Of a stretch of 64,000 nucleotides of DNA, positions 44,915 to 58,559 are shown piece after piece. The notes beneath the pieces are model-generated. The model was not told where the DNA came from and made no database searches. It worked only from the letters and a program-made list of their open reading frames with translations. The stretch's first letter is position 1. Each line of letters opens with the position of its first letter. Source of the stretch: Epiperipatus broadwayi (Eukaryota; Onychophora; Udeonychophora; Euonychophora; Peripatidae); contig JAQFVV010000014.1 in the NCBI GenBank assembly GCA_028023455.1, forward strand, positions 65,336-129,335, given 5' to 3'. A program made the position numbers and the translations under genes.

Positions 44915-47744
44915 TTAACCATTATCAATCCACTGCAGGATGAAGGTCTCTCCAAGTTTAATCCATCTTCTCCGATCTTTAGCTTCTCTTCTCCACAACA
45001 CCCCTGCACATTTTCTTATTTCATCCATCCATCTCACATGTGGTCTCTTTCTGGATCTGTTACAATCTTTTGGAATCCAGTTTAAAATTTCAATTGTCTA
45101 TCTATTATCATCTCTTCTAGCAATATGTCCAGCCCAACTCCATTTCAATCTTTTAATTTTTTCAATAAGGTCAGTAACACCTGTTTGTTGTCTTACCCAT
45201 ACATTGCGTTTTCGATCTCTTCTTGTTACTCCCAACATACATCTTTCCATACTCCTTTGAGTGGTCTGAAGTCTCTGTATTGCTCTTCTATTAAATGTCC
45301 AAGTCTCAGATCCATAAGTAAGAACTGGTAAAACACATTTGTTAAAAACCATCCTTTTCAAACACATAGGCATATTTCCTTTTAGTATCAAGTTATTTCT
45401 ACCAAAAGCACTCCAACCATGTTTAATTCTATGATTAATTTCCTCCATTATGTTTCCATCTGTATTAATAATCTGACCAAGGTATTTGTAACTGTTAACT
45501 TCTTCTAATTCTTCATAATCAATCTTTATTTTCATATTTTGAGCAAATCGATTAAACATTACTTTAGTCTTTTTAACATTTATCTTTAGTCCTACTTTTC
45601 TACTTTCATCTGCTAACTCCTGCAACATTTCCTGCAGCTCTGAAGCATTATTTGCAAAAACAACTACATCATCTGCGAAATCTAAATGACTTAAACACTC
45701 TCCATTTACTTTCACTTCTTTAGTTTCCCATTTTAATCCACAAAATACTTCTTGCAGCACTGCTGTAAAGAGTTTTGGAGATAAGGAGTCACCTTCTCTT
45801 ACACCTTTCTCAATGTTGATTTTTCCAGTATCATTATGTAATCTAATTGTTGCTGTTGCATTTTTATAAATATTCTTTAAAATATGACAATATCCTGGAT
45901 CTATACCTTGATGATCCAATGCTTTAATCACTGAAGAAATGTGTATAGAATCGAATGCCTTTTCATAATCTACAAATCCAAAACATAATGACAACTCATA
46001 TTCGTTTGTCCTTTCTATGACTTCTCTCAATACCTGGATATGTTCTATTGTACTAAAACCACTTTTAAATCCAGCTTGCTCTCTTGGTTGGTGGAAATCC
46101 AAAGTTCTCTGTAGACGAGTTATAATTATCTTGGTAAAAATTTTATATAAAACTGATAAAAGGCTGATAGGTCTGTAATTTCTAATATCTTCTTTATCAC
46201 CTTTTTTAAATATTAATATTATTACTGCATTCTTCCAATCTTCCCGTACATCTTTATCATTTAGATATTTGGTATATAACTTTGCTAAAATTGTTTCTAT
46301 TTCTTCACCTGCTTCTTTTAATATATCAATTATAATTCAATCATTTCCTGGAGCCTTTCCTTTCTTCATACACTTAATTGCATGTCTCACTTCTTCATTT
46401 AAAATTCTGGGCAATTCGGAAGATGTAATAGATATAGGAGGTACTTGTTCTTTATTACTATATAAGTCTTGATAAAAATCTTCTACCAATTTCATGATGT
46501 CATCTCTCTTTTTAGTAATAATTCCATCTTTTTTTCTTATTGCAGATATAAATTTCCTACCAATACCAAAATGTTGTTTAACATTTTTGAGACTTATTTT
46601 CTTCTACAGCTTTCCTTGCTATTTCACAGTTATACTTTCTTATATCATTTTCAACTCTTTTCCGTACCATTTTACAAAATTCGAGATATTCAATTCTTTT
46701 TAATACATCATTTTTGTATATCTTCATATTCCTTCTTTTCTTCATAAATTCTCTAGTCTCAGTAGAAATTTTATTAGTCAATTGCTGCTTTTTTCTACCA
46801 GTTATGTTTGTTGCAGTTTTTAAAAGTGTATCAGTTATTTTCATATTAATTTCATTCAAATCTGAATCATGTTCAAAATCTCCTAACACTTGAAACCTAT
46901 TTGTAAGTTCTAATTTAAATTCATTAGAATGTTTCTGAAGATTAGGAATATCAACTGTAAATATTGTTTTTCTTAATAATTTTTGTCTCTCTAGTTTTAC
47001 ATTAACACGTAGCTTACACCTTACTAATCGATGATCACTTCCTGAGTTAAATTTATTAAGAACATTACAATCTTGAAATATGTATTTTCTGTTAGTCAAA
47101 ATATAATCCAATTCTGCTGTACCTTCATTTGGATGCTTTCATGTCCATTTCCTTTTAACATTTTTCTCAAAAAATGAATTCATAATATAAAGTTTTTCTT
47201 TTTCTGCAAACTCCACAAGTCTATGTCCTCTCTCATTTCTATTACCATAACCAAAATTACCTACAGCAATTTCATCTTTCATTTGTCTACCAATTCTAGC
47301 ATTAAAGTCTCCCATAACAATTTTAAAATGTTGTTTACTCTGATCAAAAGCCTTTTGTACATCCATATAGAAATCTTCTACTACTTCATCACTATGAGAA
47401 CTTGTTGGGGCATAAACCTGAATTATCTGCATTTGGTACCTGCTATTAAGTTGTATAACTAATCTTGCCACTCTGTCCGATACACCATCAATCTCCACAA
47501 TATTGTTCTTCCACTTTTTATTTATAATGAATCCTACTCCACTTCTATTTCCAATATGTGTGCCTTTATAATAGAGTATATGTCCATTTTTTAAATCAAT
47601 TGTTTCTTCTCCTTTTCTTCTAACTTCACAAAGTCCAATAATGTCCCATTTAATATAAGACAGTTCTTCTTCTAATTCTTGCAATCTTCCTTCACTTGAA
47701 AGTGATCTGCAGTTGTAAGTACCTAAATAAAAAGTCGTCATCAA
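44915..47744 (-). pseudogene. RTE endonuclease-reverse transcriptase, four lesions
   Basis: ATG at 47744 follows about 100 bp of 5' leader. Endonuclease: LGTYNCRS (Asn11), GLCEVR (Glu40), MGDFNARIG (Asp146/Asn148), GSDHRLV after the first stop. RT: FVDYEKAFD, REGDSLSP (Glu where Gln is usual) and FADDVVVFA, with all three catalytic Asps kept. The C-terminus has MLGVTRRDRKRN, LKWSWAGHIARR and HVRWMDEIRK, typical of RTE proteins, and ends at TAA 44917-44915. Lesions: an in-frame TGA at 47141-47139 replacing Trp, a frameshift near 46590, a TGA at 46339-46337, and a TAG at 45100-45098 replacing Trp. Confidence 0.88.
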
Positions 47745-47844
47745 ATGGCAGCCTGGGTACGCAATCAGGGGATTCTTAGCACCCTCCGCCTTCGGCCACC
47801 AACAGCTGCCTTGGTTGGTGACTTTACAGCCTCCTGGGAATAAT

Positions 47845-49231
47845 GTCTGTAATTTTTACTGAAAGACCAAATCCACTTTACTTAGATTTCTGAAAAAGGT
47901 CAAGATTTTTTTAAAGCAGATTTATTTATATTGTAATTCCAAATAATAAAAACTTTAAATAATTTATGCATATAATTTTAAATAATTTTTTCAAGTGAAT
48001 AGCAGCAATAAACTTGATACCAGGTGATGTAATAAAATGATGAATTAAAAAATGTTAATATTAATTGATGACGATTTATTTTCTATAGACTACAATCCAG
48101 CACTGGGAATATTTGTTTTATTTAAGTAAATAAGATATACAAAAAAATATCAAAATAATTAAGTGAATATTTCCTTAAAATTTTTTATATATACAAATAA
48201 GCACAATAAATTAGTTTACAATACCAGTAGAAGGGGGGAGAAACTGAAAAAGTAATCTTTTTTAATAAATATTAGTAACATGAAAAAAAACCTATTCTGC
48301 TATAGGATTACATATATTAATTAAATAAAAAATAAACATACTTTGTAATCTAATTAAAATAATTAACAGTTAAAATAACCCCACTAAAATATTACTAAAT
48401 AGAAGAAACATATATCAGTTAACATTTTATTATCATAGTGCAGTGACAGGAGTGCTGGATTCATGAGGTAAGTGTTCTTGAATTAACTCAATTTAACATA
48501 AGTGAATAGACATCTCTATTTAGTCAAATGAATAAAAGTCGTGTCATTTGATTTTTCAAACAATTGCCCACAAGATTAATATTAATCAAAAACTAAAATG
48601 TTTGCCATCCACTCAATACAATTTTTTTTGCCAAACTGGAAAAAAAAAAAATCATAGTTTGAAGAAAATAATAGTATACATCATAAGCGAATTCTATTAT
48701 TATGGACTGCAAACCTTGGATTGAGAAAATCAATGTCAAAATCCTAAACTCATGAAAACCAAAAAAAAAAAGAAGCAATATACTAGTATTATATTATTGC
48801 TCAGCAAACTTAAGATATTTCAAAGAATTTTTAGATATAAAAATTTCAGTTAAATGAACATATTTGAGTGTTTGCACTTGCATTTCAATTGAGATTACAT
48901 ACTTGAAATGGTTTGTAAAGTGAAAATTATTTGAAACTTCACATTTTCACATATTTATTTAGTATGATTTTTTTAAGGACAGCTTATCTATTAACAAAAT
49001 ATAATGAAAATCAAACAGATTCTTCCAGAGATGGAATCACTAGTGCCTTATTAAGAACTTCAATTTTGCCACCTGGGCCATAGATATGATTGTTATTAAC
49101 TGTATGATTCATGGTTTGTGCTTGTCTATATAATAACCATAGATTGTCCTGAATAAATTGATGAGATTTCCCTAAGAGCAACAAAGATAAAATTCACTAA
49201 GAAGATTAAATGTAGTCCACATTTATTAATG
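47845..49231. other. AT-rich spacer
   Basis: No coding trace. The stretch 48963-49060 resembles 58560-58670 (actaatgcctttattaag-like), part of an old dispersed repeat. Confidence 0.5.
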
Positions 49232-49584
49232 ATATAGAGCAGTGTTTCCCAACCTGTGGTATGTGTACCACTGGTGATACGCGAGTTGCTGGTTGATGAT
49301 ACACGAAAAATAATCGAAAATGGAGGACATAAAAAAAAAAATTAAATCATAAAAATATAGAAACGTTTTTTTCTATAATTCATAAAAATTATTTTAATTA
49401 ATAATATTATACAGTAAAGTTGTTAATATGTACAGTCGATAACGATCTTTAATGTTAATGATAAAATTGAAAGTATGATTAAGAAATTAGATTTTTGGAA
49501 ACAGTAATATATATATAAGTATCAAAAACAATCAACTGGAAGTATTCGAAACTCTACATATTTTTTTGTTTGAAAATAAGGTTA

Positions 49585-50064
49585 GTCTGTTTCAAGATAT
49601 AAGAGAAAATATAATAGTACATTTAACAGGATTAAAATTGTCTTTCATGGAATATTTTCCAAAACCCGAAAACACAAAAATAATTGGATTTCAAACCCCT
49701 TTTATGCAGAAAATTTAGAAAAAGCTACATCATTATCAATAAAGGATAAAGAAAATTTAATAGAATTATCATGTGACAGAACTTTACAAGTAGAATTCAA
49801 ACGACACAATCTAATTAATTTTTGGTTAAACATTAAAGAATATGAACAACTTTCTGAGAAAGCTCTTAAATTATTATTACCGTTTACTAGTACGGAATTA
49901 ATAGGAAGAACTTTTTCTTCATATATTTTTTTAAAAAATAAGTATCGAAACAGATTGAACGCAGCTGTAGACTTAAGGGTATATGCCTCGCATCTTTTGA
50001 ACCAAATTTCAAAAAATTATGTTGTTCGAAACAAGCACAAAGATCTCATTAAATTTATTTTATA
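49585..50064 (+). pseudogene. hAT transposase C-terminal remnant
   Basis: The first frame gives SLFQDIRENIIVHL and MEYFPKPENTKIIGFQTPF and runs into a stop near 49708. After a frameshift the second frame gives LINFWLNIKEYEQLSEKALK, LLLPFTSTELIGRTFSSY and LKNKYRNRLNA, ending at TAA 50062-50064. This is the hAT C-terminal dimerisation region as found in ZBED-like hAT proteins. In that family the block after LLPF usually reads with Cys and Phe (C.TGFS-like); here it is diverged. The N-terminal zinc finger and most of the catalytic domain are deleted. Confidence 0.8.
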
Positions 50065-50199
50065 AAAATATTTGATTATGATAAGAAAATATACTAATTG
50101 GTTTTTTATAATTTTGTGTTTTTATTAAAACCATTTATTAGTAAACAAAATATGACAAAATAGTAGATAAATAATGAGTCGGATCAAGGCAAATCAATC

Positions 50200-50590
50200 T
50201 AAATTATTTAATTTGAAAGAATGTATCAGCAAACGATCATAACCAGAAATTAGACTCTTATTAATTCTTGATCATCTATTGTGGATTACTAGATGTAAGC
50301 TAGTATTTAACCATCAAAATTTTAATCCTATTAACTTCATGATGAACAATATAAAGAAACTAAGAACAAGATAGCCTGATAACCCCTGAGGTTATTTTTA
50401 CCATGACTTGGGACATGCTGGATTTATCATCTCCATGGCCCAACTAATAGTAAGATGCTCCGAAAAAGAGAAAACAGACTCAAATTCGGGAAAACCAAAT
50501 GAAGAAATGAGAAAACACTTTGAACAAAATATGTACCAAATAACCTTTAATGTAATAATGTACTCTTTAATAAATTATTTTGGAAAAAAT
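50200..50590 (+). pseudogene. LINE 3' fragment nested in the hAT element
   Basis: LLILDHLLWITRCKLVFNHQ (from about 50258) matches the FLNYAIWVTRCKLIMEH segment near the C-terminus of the LINE at 26.4-32.4 kb, on the opposite strand. It is followed by about 200 bp of tail with aataaattatt near 50570, like the 3' end of that LINE. It is 5' truncated. Exact limits are uncertain. Confidence 0.55.
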
Positions 50591-50879
50591 ATGAAACTTT
50601 GAACAAACACATACATATAAATATGTTACAGTGAGTTTATCATTTCAATGAGTTTATAATCTGACACGACGTTTATGCTTGTTTCAATGTAATTTGTCTC
50701 ATTATGAGATGTGAATACATACATGGTCACCCTATAATATTTCTAATGCAAATAAAATAACACACTCACAATAACAAATTTCACAAAATACAATCATTTT
50801 TACAAAGTGGTACAATTTAGTGTGATGTACTACCAAGTGGTACATGAGCCAAAAAAGGTTGGGAAACACTGATATAGAG

Positions 50880-53800
50880 TATTAGAAAAGAATGTTCTCT
50901 CATCTAAAATACAATGCGTACATTTTGCAATATTTTAAATACATGTATATTTTACATATCTGGTGTCTAGATGTAATATAGGGGATTTGAACACAGACTT
51001 TTAAACTTACTTCAGCCATCCACATTAATTTTACTGAAACTAATATAAATCACATATTAACTAAATTACGAATTATGCACATATCAATGATAGAATTATT
51101 TATCAAGGTATTTATTTATAGCTATTATTTAATATTCAATATTGTAGTAATTATATTTATGTAAATAATTTTTTTTTTTTTATTATTGGTTCTCATTGCA
51201 ATTCATTTATTCATCTAATTACATATCTTAATTTATAGTTTATAAGATATAAGTAATAACTATTAAAGTCAGACATTTTATAAATATTAAATCTGCTAGT
51301 AGTGTATGTTCAAATCCCTTATATATTTTATAAAATTATTTATAAATTTTTTAGATAAAAATTATAATTTATAGCTACAAAAAACTTTTCAATACAATTT
51401 CATCAGTGATTGTATTTTCTTAATTATTTAAACAATCTTATTCTAAATAATCAGTGTGATATGTAATTCTCCAGCTGTGAACTGCCTATCAAATATTTTA
51501 ACTTTATATATTCAACTTGCTATCTATTTTGATTAAGAATTCACATTTTATCTGAAGATGTGTTGACATATTTTGGTAAATGAGTTCACAATCACATCTT
51601 AACCATTCCTAAAACTCCCCCTCCTCTTCTTTTCCCCCCCCCCCTTCCCCCCCCCCCCCCCCCTTTTTTCCCCCCCCTTTTCCTTTTTCCCCCCCTTCCC
51701 CTCCCCAAAACCATTTCAAAATAACCCAAACAAAACCCCCAAAAAAAAACTATTAAAAAACAGAAGAAAATTAAAAGTATATCTAAACAAACTAATATTG
51801 TTGTGCAGTTAGTCACTACTTTTAACTCTCATTATTTCAATGGAAGCACATCCTGTTATGCCTTAGGATTTTGGTTTGAATCTAGGTCAGATAAACTTGA
51901 AATTTTTTTCTGTTTCTAATCAGGATTATTTTTTAGCAAGTTTACTACTATTTGAAAAGCTTGGCAACATATTTTCTTTCACTGTTCTTACATAAAAAGT
52001 TATTAAAAAAACTTTGCCCTAGAGTGAGTTGTTTAAAGGCAATTTTATCTTTTATTTTTTTTTTATTCTAACAACTCACTATTGTGTTAAGTTTAAAATA
52101 CTTCTTACATTTAATATGCTATTTATATGCATATATAAAATAATAGAGTAAGTAATAAAAAAAAGAAACTATTATAACAAATATAATAATTTAATGCTCA
52201 TCTGTATGTAATATTAAGTTACAATGGTATTGCTAACTTGTATATTAATATTTACATTCTTTAATTATATTGACAGTAATTCTGATTCCAATCTTTTTGG
52301 ATTTTATATTCTTTATTTTTCTTTACATTTTTGTTCTTATTTCTTCTATAAAATCAAAAATTGACATTAACTATATGACAAAAATAATTGGACGAAAATT
52401 CACAGTAAAAATGTTTACCATAGCAACATCACATGATCTTCTCATACATTTACTAATATGCTTTGAAGAACAGTTATCATTATCCTACTTTAGAACTAAT
52501 TATTGTAAGCTTAAATAATCAGTGGCCACCAGATGATATAGTATATAAAATCCCCATCCCATGAGAAATCACATTATTAGAAGCAGTTTATAATTTTAAT
52601 ATGAATCTGAAGTGTTTCTGATTCAATCTGAATCTTAAAAAGTGAGATTCACTTTTCACACTAACAGTATAAATACTGAAGTATTTGAAATTTCTATTTA
52701 TTTGACTCTTATTTTTTGATTTTCTAGTCAATTTTAATTAAGATTAAATGAGATCAAAATAATTCAGCAGTTTACTTATGACATTATTTAATCATGAAAC
52801 TAATATGACATTTCAATTTTCTGAAAGACTTTTCTACCCATACTTCTTTAAATACAATACAAATAAAAATTTAATTGAAAACATATTTAATTTTGTAGAA
52901 GTTTCAGAATTGGGGATATGCAGTTTTATTTTTTTAACTTATTCACAGAGTAACTATATCTAAATATGATACTATAATAATTCACAATCAGATTCTCAAA
53001 GAATGATTTTTTAGCAAACAACACCCATTACTTCTTAACAAGATGAATGTATTGGTCAGGCAAATCATTAAAGTTTTGATTTTGATTGCTATTTGAAATT
53101 TTAAGCAGGCTTAAATAATATCACAAAAATCATCACTGATATAGTTTCTGCCTTTTTGAAAGTCAATGTTTGATTTATTTATTACATAATAACATACAGG
53201 TCAGATAAAAGGTCATATCAGACTTGTGAATTATTGTAGCAATGCATTTAGACTTAATCTCTGAGAATAAGTTTATATTTTACATATTTACTCAAAATTG
53301 GCTTATTAAAATTTAGTTCTATATTTTAAATAATTTAATACTTGCTTACAAGATATTTATATTCAGTGAAATGAGATATTAAAAAATTCTCTGAATTGTG
53401 AAAACTTTGAATCATTGCAGGTAAAATGATGTGATTATTTCTATATATATATCTAAGGAATAGTCCGAATTGGGAGAAAAAAATGCAGTTATAGTGGCAA
53501 GAATTTTTGTTGAGAGGTTAGGAGTGTTATAATTATTTTGTTAATTATGGAACTGCTTTTGATAGGGCTAAGATTGTTATTGTTGGTATAATATTCAAAA
53601 TACTCACCTATTATAATGATATACAAATACATTCAGTCTCCAGTATCAACATCCAAATTGCAAAGCAAACAAAATTTCCATTCAATATCGACATATTCAA
53701 TTTTTAGTTTAAATTGACACAATTAATAAAGAGTACATCATTTCCAATATTAAAAATTTATTGTGTTAAATACTGTATATATATGAAGAGTAGTCATTTT

Positions 53801-54201
53801 GTATTTTTAAAGATTTTCTTGCATTTATTATTATAAAAATTTGCCTTGGCTGCAAAAAAAAAATGCTGTTAACTGAAAGGAGATCCTTTGATTCCTCTTG
53901 GAGACCTTAACTTAAAGGACCTGAGCAGGGCAAATTCCTAATGTCTACTCCATACATTCTTGTGATTGAAGCTGTTATTACTATGTGATTATTCATATAG
54001 TATACGAACATGGATGGGCTGCTCACCAACATGCATTAGCCAATTTGGTGAGTTTATCGACTTCTTACTTCAGAGTTTAATATCAGGAAACACTGTGGTC
54101 TTTCTTCTCAGTTGTCTGGTAGCTCTTAACTGAAGGCAGAATGAATTTTTTTTCCTCTTTTAATAGATACAATCATGACAAATAAAAATAAATTGTAGCC
54201 T
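50880..54201. other. AT-rich DNA without recognisable gene
   Basis: Holds the C/T tract at 51615-51706 and an old repeat relative at 52930-53050 (compare 20700-20860). The plus frames 52270-52518 and 52778-52963 are AT-rich and hydrophobic without motif. 53870-54180 is slightly GC-richer and not identified. Confidence 0.5.
51615..51706. repeat. pyrimidine (C/T) low-complexity tract
   Basis: About 90 bases, almost pure C and T with runs of up to about 17 C. The minus-strand Gly/Arg/Lys-rich frame 51816-51592 is a product of this tract, not a gene. Confidence 0.9.
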
Positions 54202-56941
54202 TTATTCCCAGGAGGCTGTAGAGTCACCAGCCAAGGCAGCAGTTATCCGCCGAAGGCTGAGGGTGCCAAGAATCTCCAGATTGCGGACCTAGGCAGTCAT
54301 TTGATGAAGACCTTTCTTTTACTTAGGTACTTACAACTGCAGATCACTTTCAAGTAAAAGAAAATTGCAAGAATTGGAAGAACTGTCTCATATTAGTGGG
54401 ACATTATAGAACTTTGTTAAGTTAGAAGACGAAGAGACAATTGATTTAAAAAATGGATATGTACTGTATGGCAAAGGAACAAACAGTGGAAGTACAAATA
54501 GAATAGGATTCATTATAAATAAAAAAATGGAAGAACAACATTGTGGAGATTGATGGTATATCAGACAGAGAAGATTAGTTATTCAACTTAACAGCAGATA
54601 CCAAATGATGATAATTTAAGCTTATGCTCCAACTAGTTCTCACTGTGATATAGTAGAAGATTTTGACATGGATGTATACAAAGCTTTTGCTCAGACAAAA
54701 CTACATGGGAGACTTTAATGCTAGAATTAATAAACAATTAAAAGATGAAAGTGTTGTAGGTAAATTTGGTTATGGTGATAGAATGAAAGAGGACAAAGAC
54801 TTGTGGAGTATGCAGAAAAAGAGAAACTTTATATAATGAATTCTTTTTTTTTTTATAAAAATGTTAAATGCAAATGTACATGGAAACATCCAAATGAAAG
54901 TACAGCAGAATTGGATTACATTTTGATTAACAGAAAATATATATTTCAATATTGTAATGTTCTTAATAAATTCAACAAAGGAAGTAGAGAAAAATAATAA
55001 TAAGAAAAACAATATTCACAGTTGATATTCATAATCTTCAGAGAGATTCCAATTGAGATTTAAATTAGAACTCACAAATCGTTTTCAAATATTAACAGAT
55101 TTTGAACATAATTCAAATTTGAATGAATTCAATAGGAAGATAACTGATACACTTTTAAAGACTACAACAAAGATAGTTGGTACAAAAAAACCAATAAAAT
55201 TTCTTCTGAGGCAAGACAATTTATGAAAAAAAGAAGGAATATAAAAATATATAAAAAAAGGCTGCATTAAAAAGGATTGAATATCTCTAATCTTGTGAAG
55301 TGATGCCAAAGAGTTGATAATGATATAAGAAAGTATAATTGTGAACTAGCAAAGAAAGCTATAGAAGAGAATAAAAGCTTCATAAGTGTAAAACAACATC
55401 TTACTATTGGTAAGAAAATTATTTCTAGAATAAGAAAAAAAGATGGAAGAGATGACATGAAATGTGTAGAAGAGTTCTATCAAGAATTATATAGCAATAA
55501 AAATTAAGGAAAAGTACTTCCTACAACTATTACATCTTCTGAATTGCCCAGGATTTTAAATTAAGAAGTGACATGCAATTAATTTATGAAGAAGGGAAAA
55601 GTTCTGGGTAATGATGGAATTATAATTGATATCTTAAAAGAAGCAGACGAAAAAATTTTGGCAAAGTTATATACTAAATGTTTAAATGATAAATACGTAT
55701 CAGATAATTAGAATAATGCAGTACTAATATTAATATTTTAAAAAGGTGGTAAAGAAGATATTAGAAATTACAGACCTATAAGTCTTTTATCAATTTTTTT
55801 TTCAAAATAATTATCATTTGTTTACAGCAAACTTTGTATTTTAACCAACCAAAAAACAAACAAACTGGATTTAAAGATGGTTTTAATACAGTGGATCACA
55901 TCATAATATTGAGAGAAATAACAGAAAGGACCAGCTGCCACTATGCTTTGGATTTGTAGATTATGAAAAGGCATTTGATTGTATAAGAATTGCTTCAGTG
56001 ACTAAAATTTTAGATCAAGGTATAGACCCAGGATATTGTCATATTCTGAAGAATATTTATAAAAATGCAACAGCAACAATTAGATTACATAATGATAGTA
56101 GGAAGATTAATATTGATAAGGGAGTACGACAGGGTAACTCCATATCTCCAAAACTTTTTACAGCAGTTTTGCAAAAAATATTTTGTGGATTAAAATGGGA
56201 AGCTAAGGAAATAAAACTAAATGGAGATTATTTAAGTCATGTAGATTTGCAGATATAGTTGTTTTTGCAAATAATGATTTAGAGTTTCAAGAAATATTGC
56301 AAGAGTTATCAGATGGAATTAAAAAGGTAGAATTAAAAGTAAATGTTAAAAAGACTAAAGTAATGTTCAATGCATTTTCTCAAAAGATGGAAATAAAGAA
56401 TGATAATGATGAGTTAGAAGAAGTTAACAATTACAAACTACAGATGGAAACATAATGGATGAAATCAATCATAGAATTAAACTTGGTTGTAGTGATTTTG
56501 ATAGAAATAACATTAAAAGGAAACATGCCTATGCATTTGAAAAGGAATATTTTTAGTAAATGTGTTTTACTAGTTCTTATTTATGGATATGTGATTTAGA
56601 TACGTGCCATACAGAAACTTTAAACATCTCTATAAAGTATGAAGAGACGCATGTTAGAAATAACAAGAAGAGATCGAAACTGAAATACATGAATGAGAAA
56701 ACAAACAAGTGTTATTGACATCACTGAAAGAATTAAAAGACTGAAGTGGAGTTGAACTGGACATATTGCCAGAAGAGATGAGAATAGATGGGCAGTTGAA
56801 ATCTTAAAATAAATTCCGAAAAAAAGACCGAGATGCATGGATGAAATAAGGAAGTGTGCTGAAATAATGTGGAGAAGAGAGGCTAGAGATCAGAGATGGA
56901 TTGAACTTGGAGAGGATTGATAAAGTTTGAAAATGATGAAA
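54202..56941 (+). pseudogene. RTE-type LINE, second copy, decayed
   Basis: Same family as 44.9-47.8 kb on the opposite strand. The 5' leader (54202-54310) and the start of the endonuclease (YLGTYNCRSLSSKRKLQE) match. EN pieces continue at 54803-54997 (NPF-type tail with ELDYILINRKYIF). RT pieces: FKDGFNTVDHI near 55870, FGFVDYEKAFD near 55950, GVRQGNSISPKLF near 56120 (here the Gln is kept), and 56800-56900 with the PRCMDEIRKCAEI end. The FADD block is disrupted near 56250. Many stops and frameshifts; it lacks a long GAT tail, ending near aatgatgaaat at 56941. It is clearly older than the first copy. Confidence 0.85.
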
Positions 56942-57734
56942 TTTGCTTCCTGTGTAACAACTTACACTGCAGACAAAAGTGTTATCATTAGTTGCCGAGT
57001 GATTTAGATGATGACACTGCAAAACTTGGGATGTTATCATCTAGAAATATGATAGTTTGTTGTTCTGAATAGATTACACAATATTTACTGCAATAAATTT
57101 ATGATATTTTATATCGGAGATGACGTAAAACTTTCACAGGGAATTAAAAATAAGTAAATATGATTCTGCCTTGAAAATAGTCAATATAAAGTAGGAGTCC
57201 AAAGATATTTTTAAAGATTAAATTATATTCTTGAGAAAAAAATTGATGTAGAAACCAATAAGAATGTTATCTATCTCCTGTTTTATGAATTGTTATGAGA
57301 GTCAATTTAATAGTAATGGAATAAGCATTATAGTCAAAGAGTTCATTACCTCAGACCTGCTTAAGATATAATAGTAATGTTTTCTGATAATGAAAATGAA
57401 CTTGGTAAAATGTTCAAAAGGATTTGACAGATCCAGTACAAAGTTTCAGATGAGAATATAAAAAAAACAAGTTAATGGATTATAGTAATAGAAAAATATT
57501 AAGAAAAAGTTACAGATAGGAAATATAGAGTAGGGTACAGTTTTTAAATTTTTGAAAAGTATATAATAGCTTAATAGTTGACATTGTGAAATTGTTGAAA
57601 ATATATATATAAAAAGAGACATTTTAAATGTTGCTGTTTGGAGTGTAGCTCTTATAGAAAAAAAAATGTACAATTAGAGAAAAAAAGGGAAAAATTTTTG
57701 CAAAATTATTACTATTTATAAATGAACTTTTTTT
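56942..57734. other. AT-rich spacer
   Basis: No coding trace or repeat partner seen. Confidence 0.45.
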
Positions 57735-58070
57735 TTTAGACAGTTTAACTATTGATAAAATACCATACAACAATCTAGATGTAGATTCTAGTCAGTAGAT
57801 ATGTTCTCTAATGATTTTATGAAAACTTTCAAATTTGACTATAGATTTGAAAGTCATTAACCATATGGCTTATTTTGTTTGCTTCTGCCCACATCTACAA
57901 AAAATAAGTAGCTACCAAATTCCACTTGTGAAGTAGATGAATACAATAATCATGAAATATCTTGAATCTGGTAATGAGACTTCAGTTATGTTTAGAACGA
58001 TCATAATCCAAATGGCTTTATTGTTGGATCGGGAGAAAAAAAAATTACGTGGAACTGCACAAGAATTCCA
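57735..58070 (+). repeat. old dispersed repeat, copy 1
   Basis: The segment 57868-58040 resembles 58692-58860: catctaca, agtagctaccaaatt, gagacttcagttatgt, ggctttattgttggatc. The family is unknown and divergence is high. Confidence 0.55.
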
Positions 58071-58559
58071 TTTTTTAAAGCCATAATTCTTCAATTACAA
58101 GTTATTGGTTGAATATCCAAAAATGGATCTTGATTTATCTTAAGGGATAGCTATTATACAAAAGGCTTGTAAATAGTCTAATACAGGGTAAAAATTTAAT
58201 TTTTGGAAAATAATAATATATAATTTTTAAAATATTTCATTTTAGCTCACTTTCAACTTCAGATTAAATGCCAAAAAAAAAAACAAAAAACAATTTAAAC
58301 AAAGTTGAATAAATAAATAAATATTTTTCTTTATACTATAATGTTTCAATTTTTTTTACTTTTCTTTATGATTAATTTTAATTACATCATTTTGATACAC
58401 TTTTGAAACTTACATTTCTGTGCAGTTGATTCAATAATATATAACTTAATTTTTCACCCACTGTTTAATGAATAATTAAAATCAATATTTTTGTGTCAAC
58501 TAAAATTGAAATTTATATTCCTTGCATTTTTAAATTTACTTATTTAGCCTATAGACTTT

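Larger units (their letters stand above)
44892..47844 (-). mobile_element. RTE-type LINE, near full length
   Basis: On the minus strand the element starts near 47844 (ttattcccaggaggctgta, shared with the second copy at 54202) and ends in a GAT trinucleotide tail at 44913-44892. It is 2.95 kb long with one ORF combining APE endonuclease and RT, the compact RTE layout. Only four disabling changes are visible, so it is relatively young. I find no clear target-site duplication. Confidence 0.85.
49240..50871 (+). mobile_element. hAT DNA transposon
   Basis: Perfect 16-bp terminal inverted repeats, CAGTGTTTCCCAACCT at 49240-49255 and its reverse complement at 50856-50871, are flanked by the 8-bp duplication atatagag (49232-49239 and 50872-50879). 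Both features are diagnostic of hAT. The interior keeps only the C-terminal part of the transposase and holds a LINE fragment. Confidence 0.92.

Noticed and set aside
51592-51816. Gly/Arg/Lys-rich minus-strand open frame
   Set aside because: It is created by the C/T low-complexity tract.
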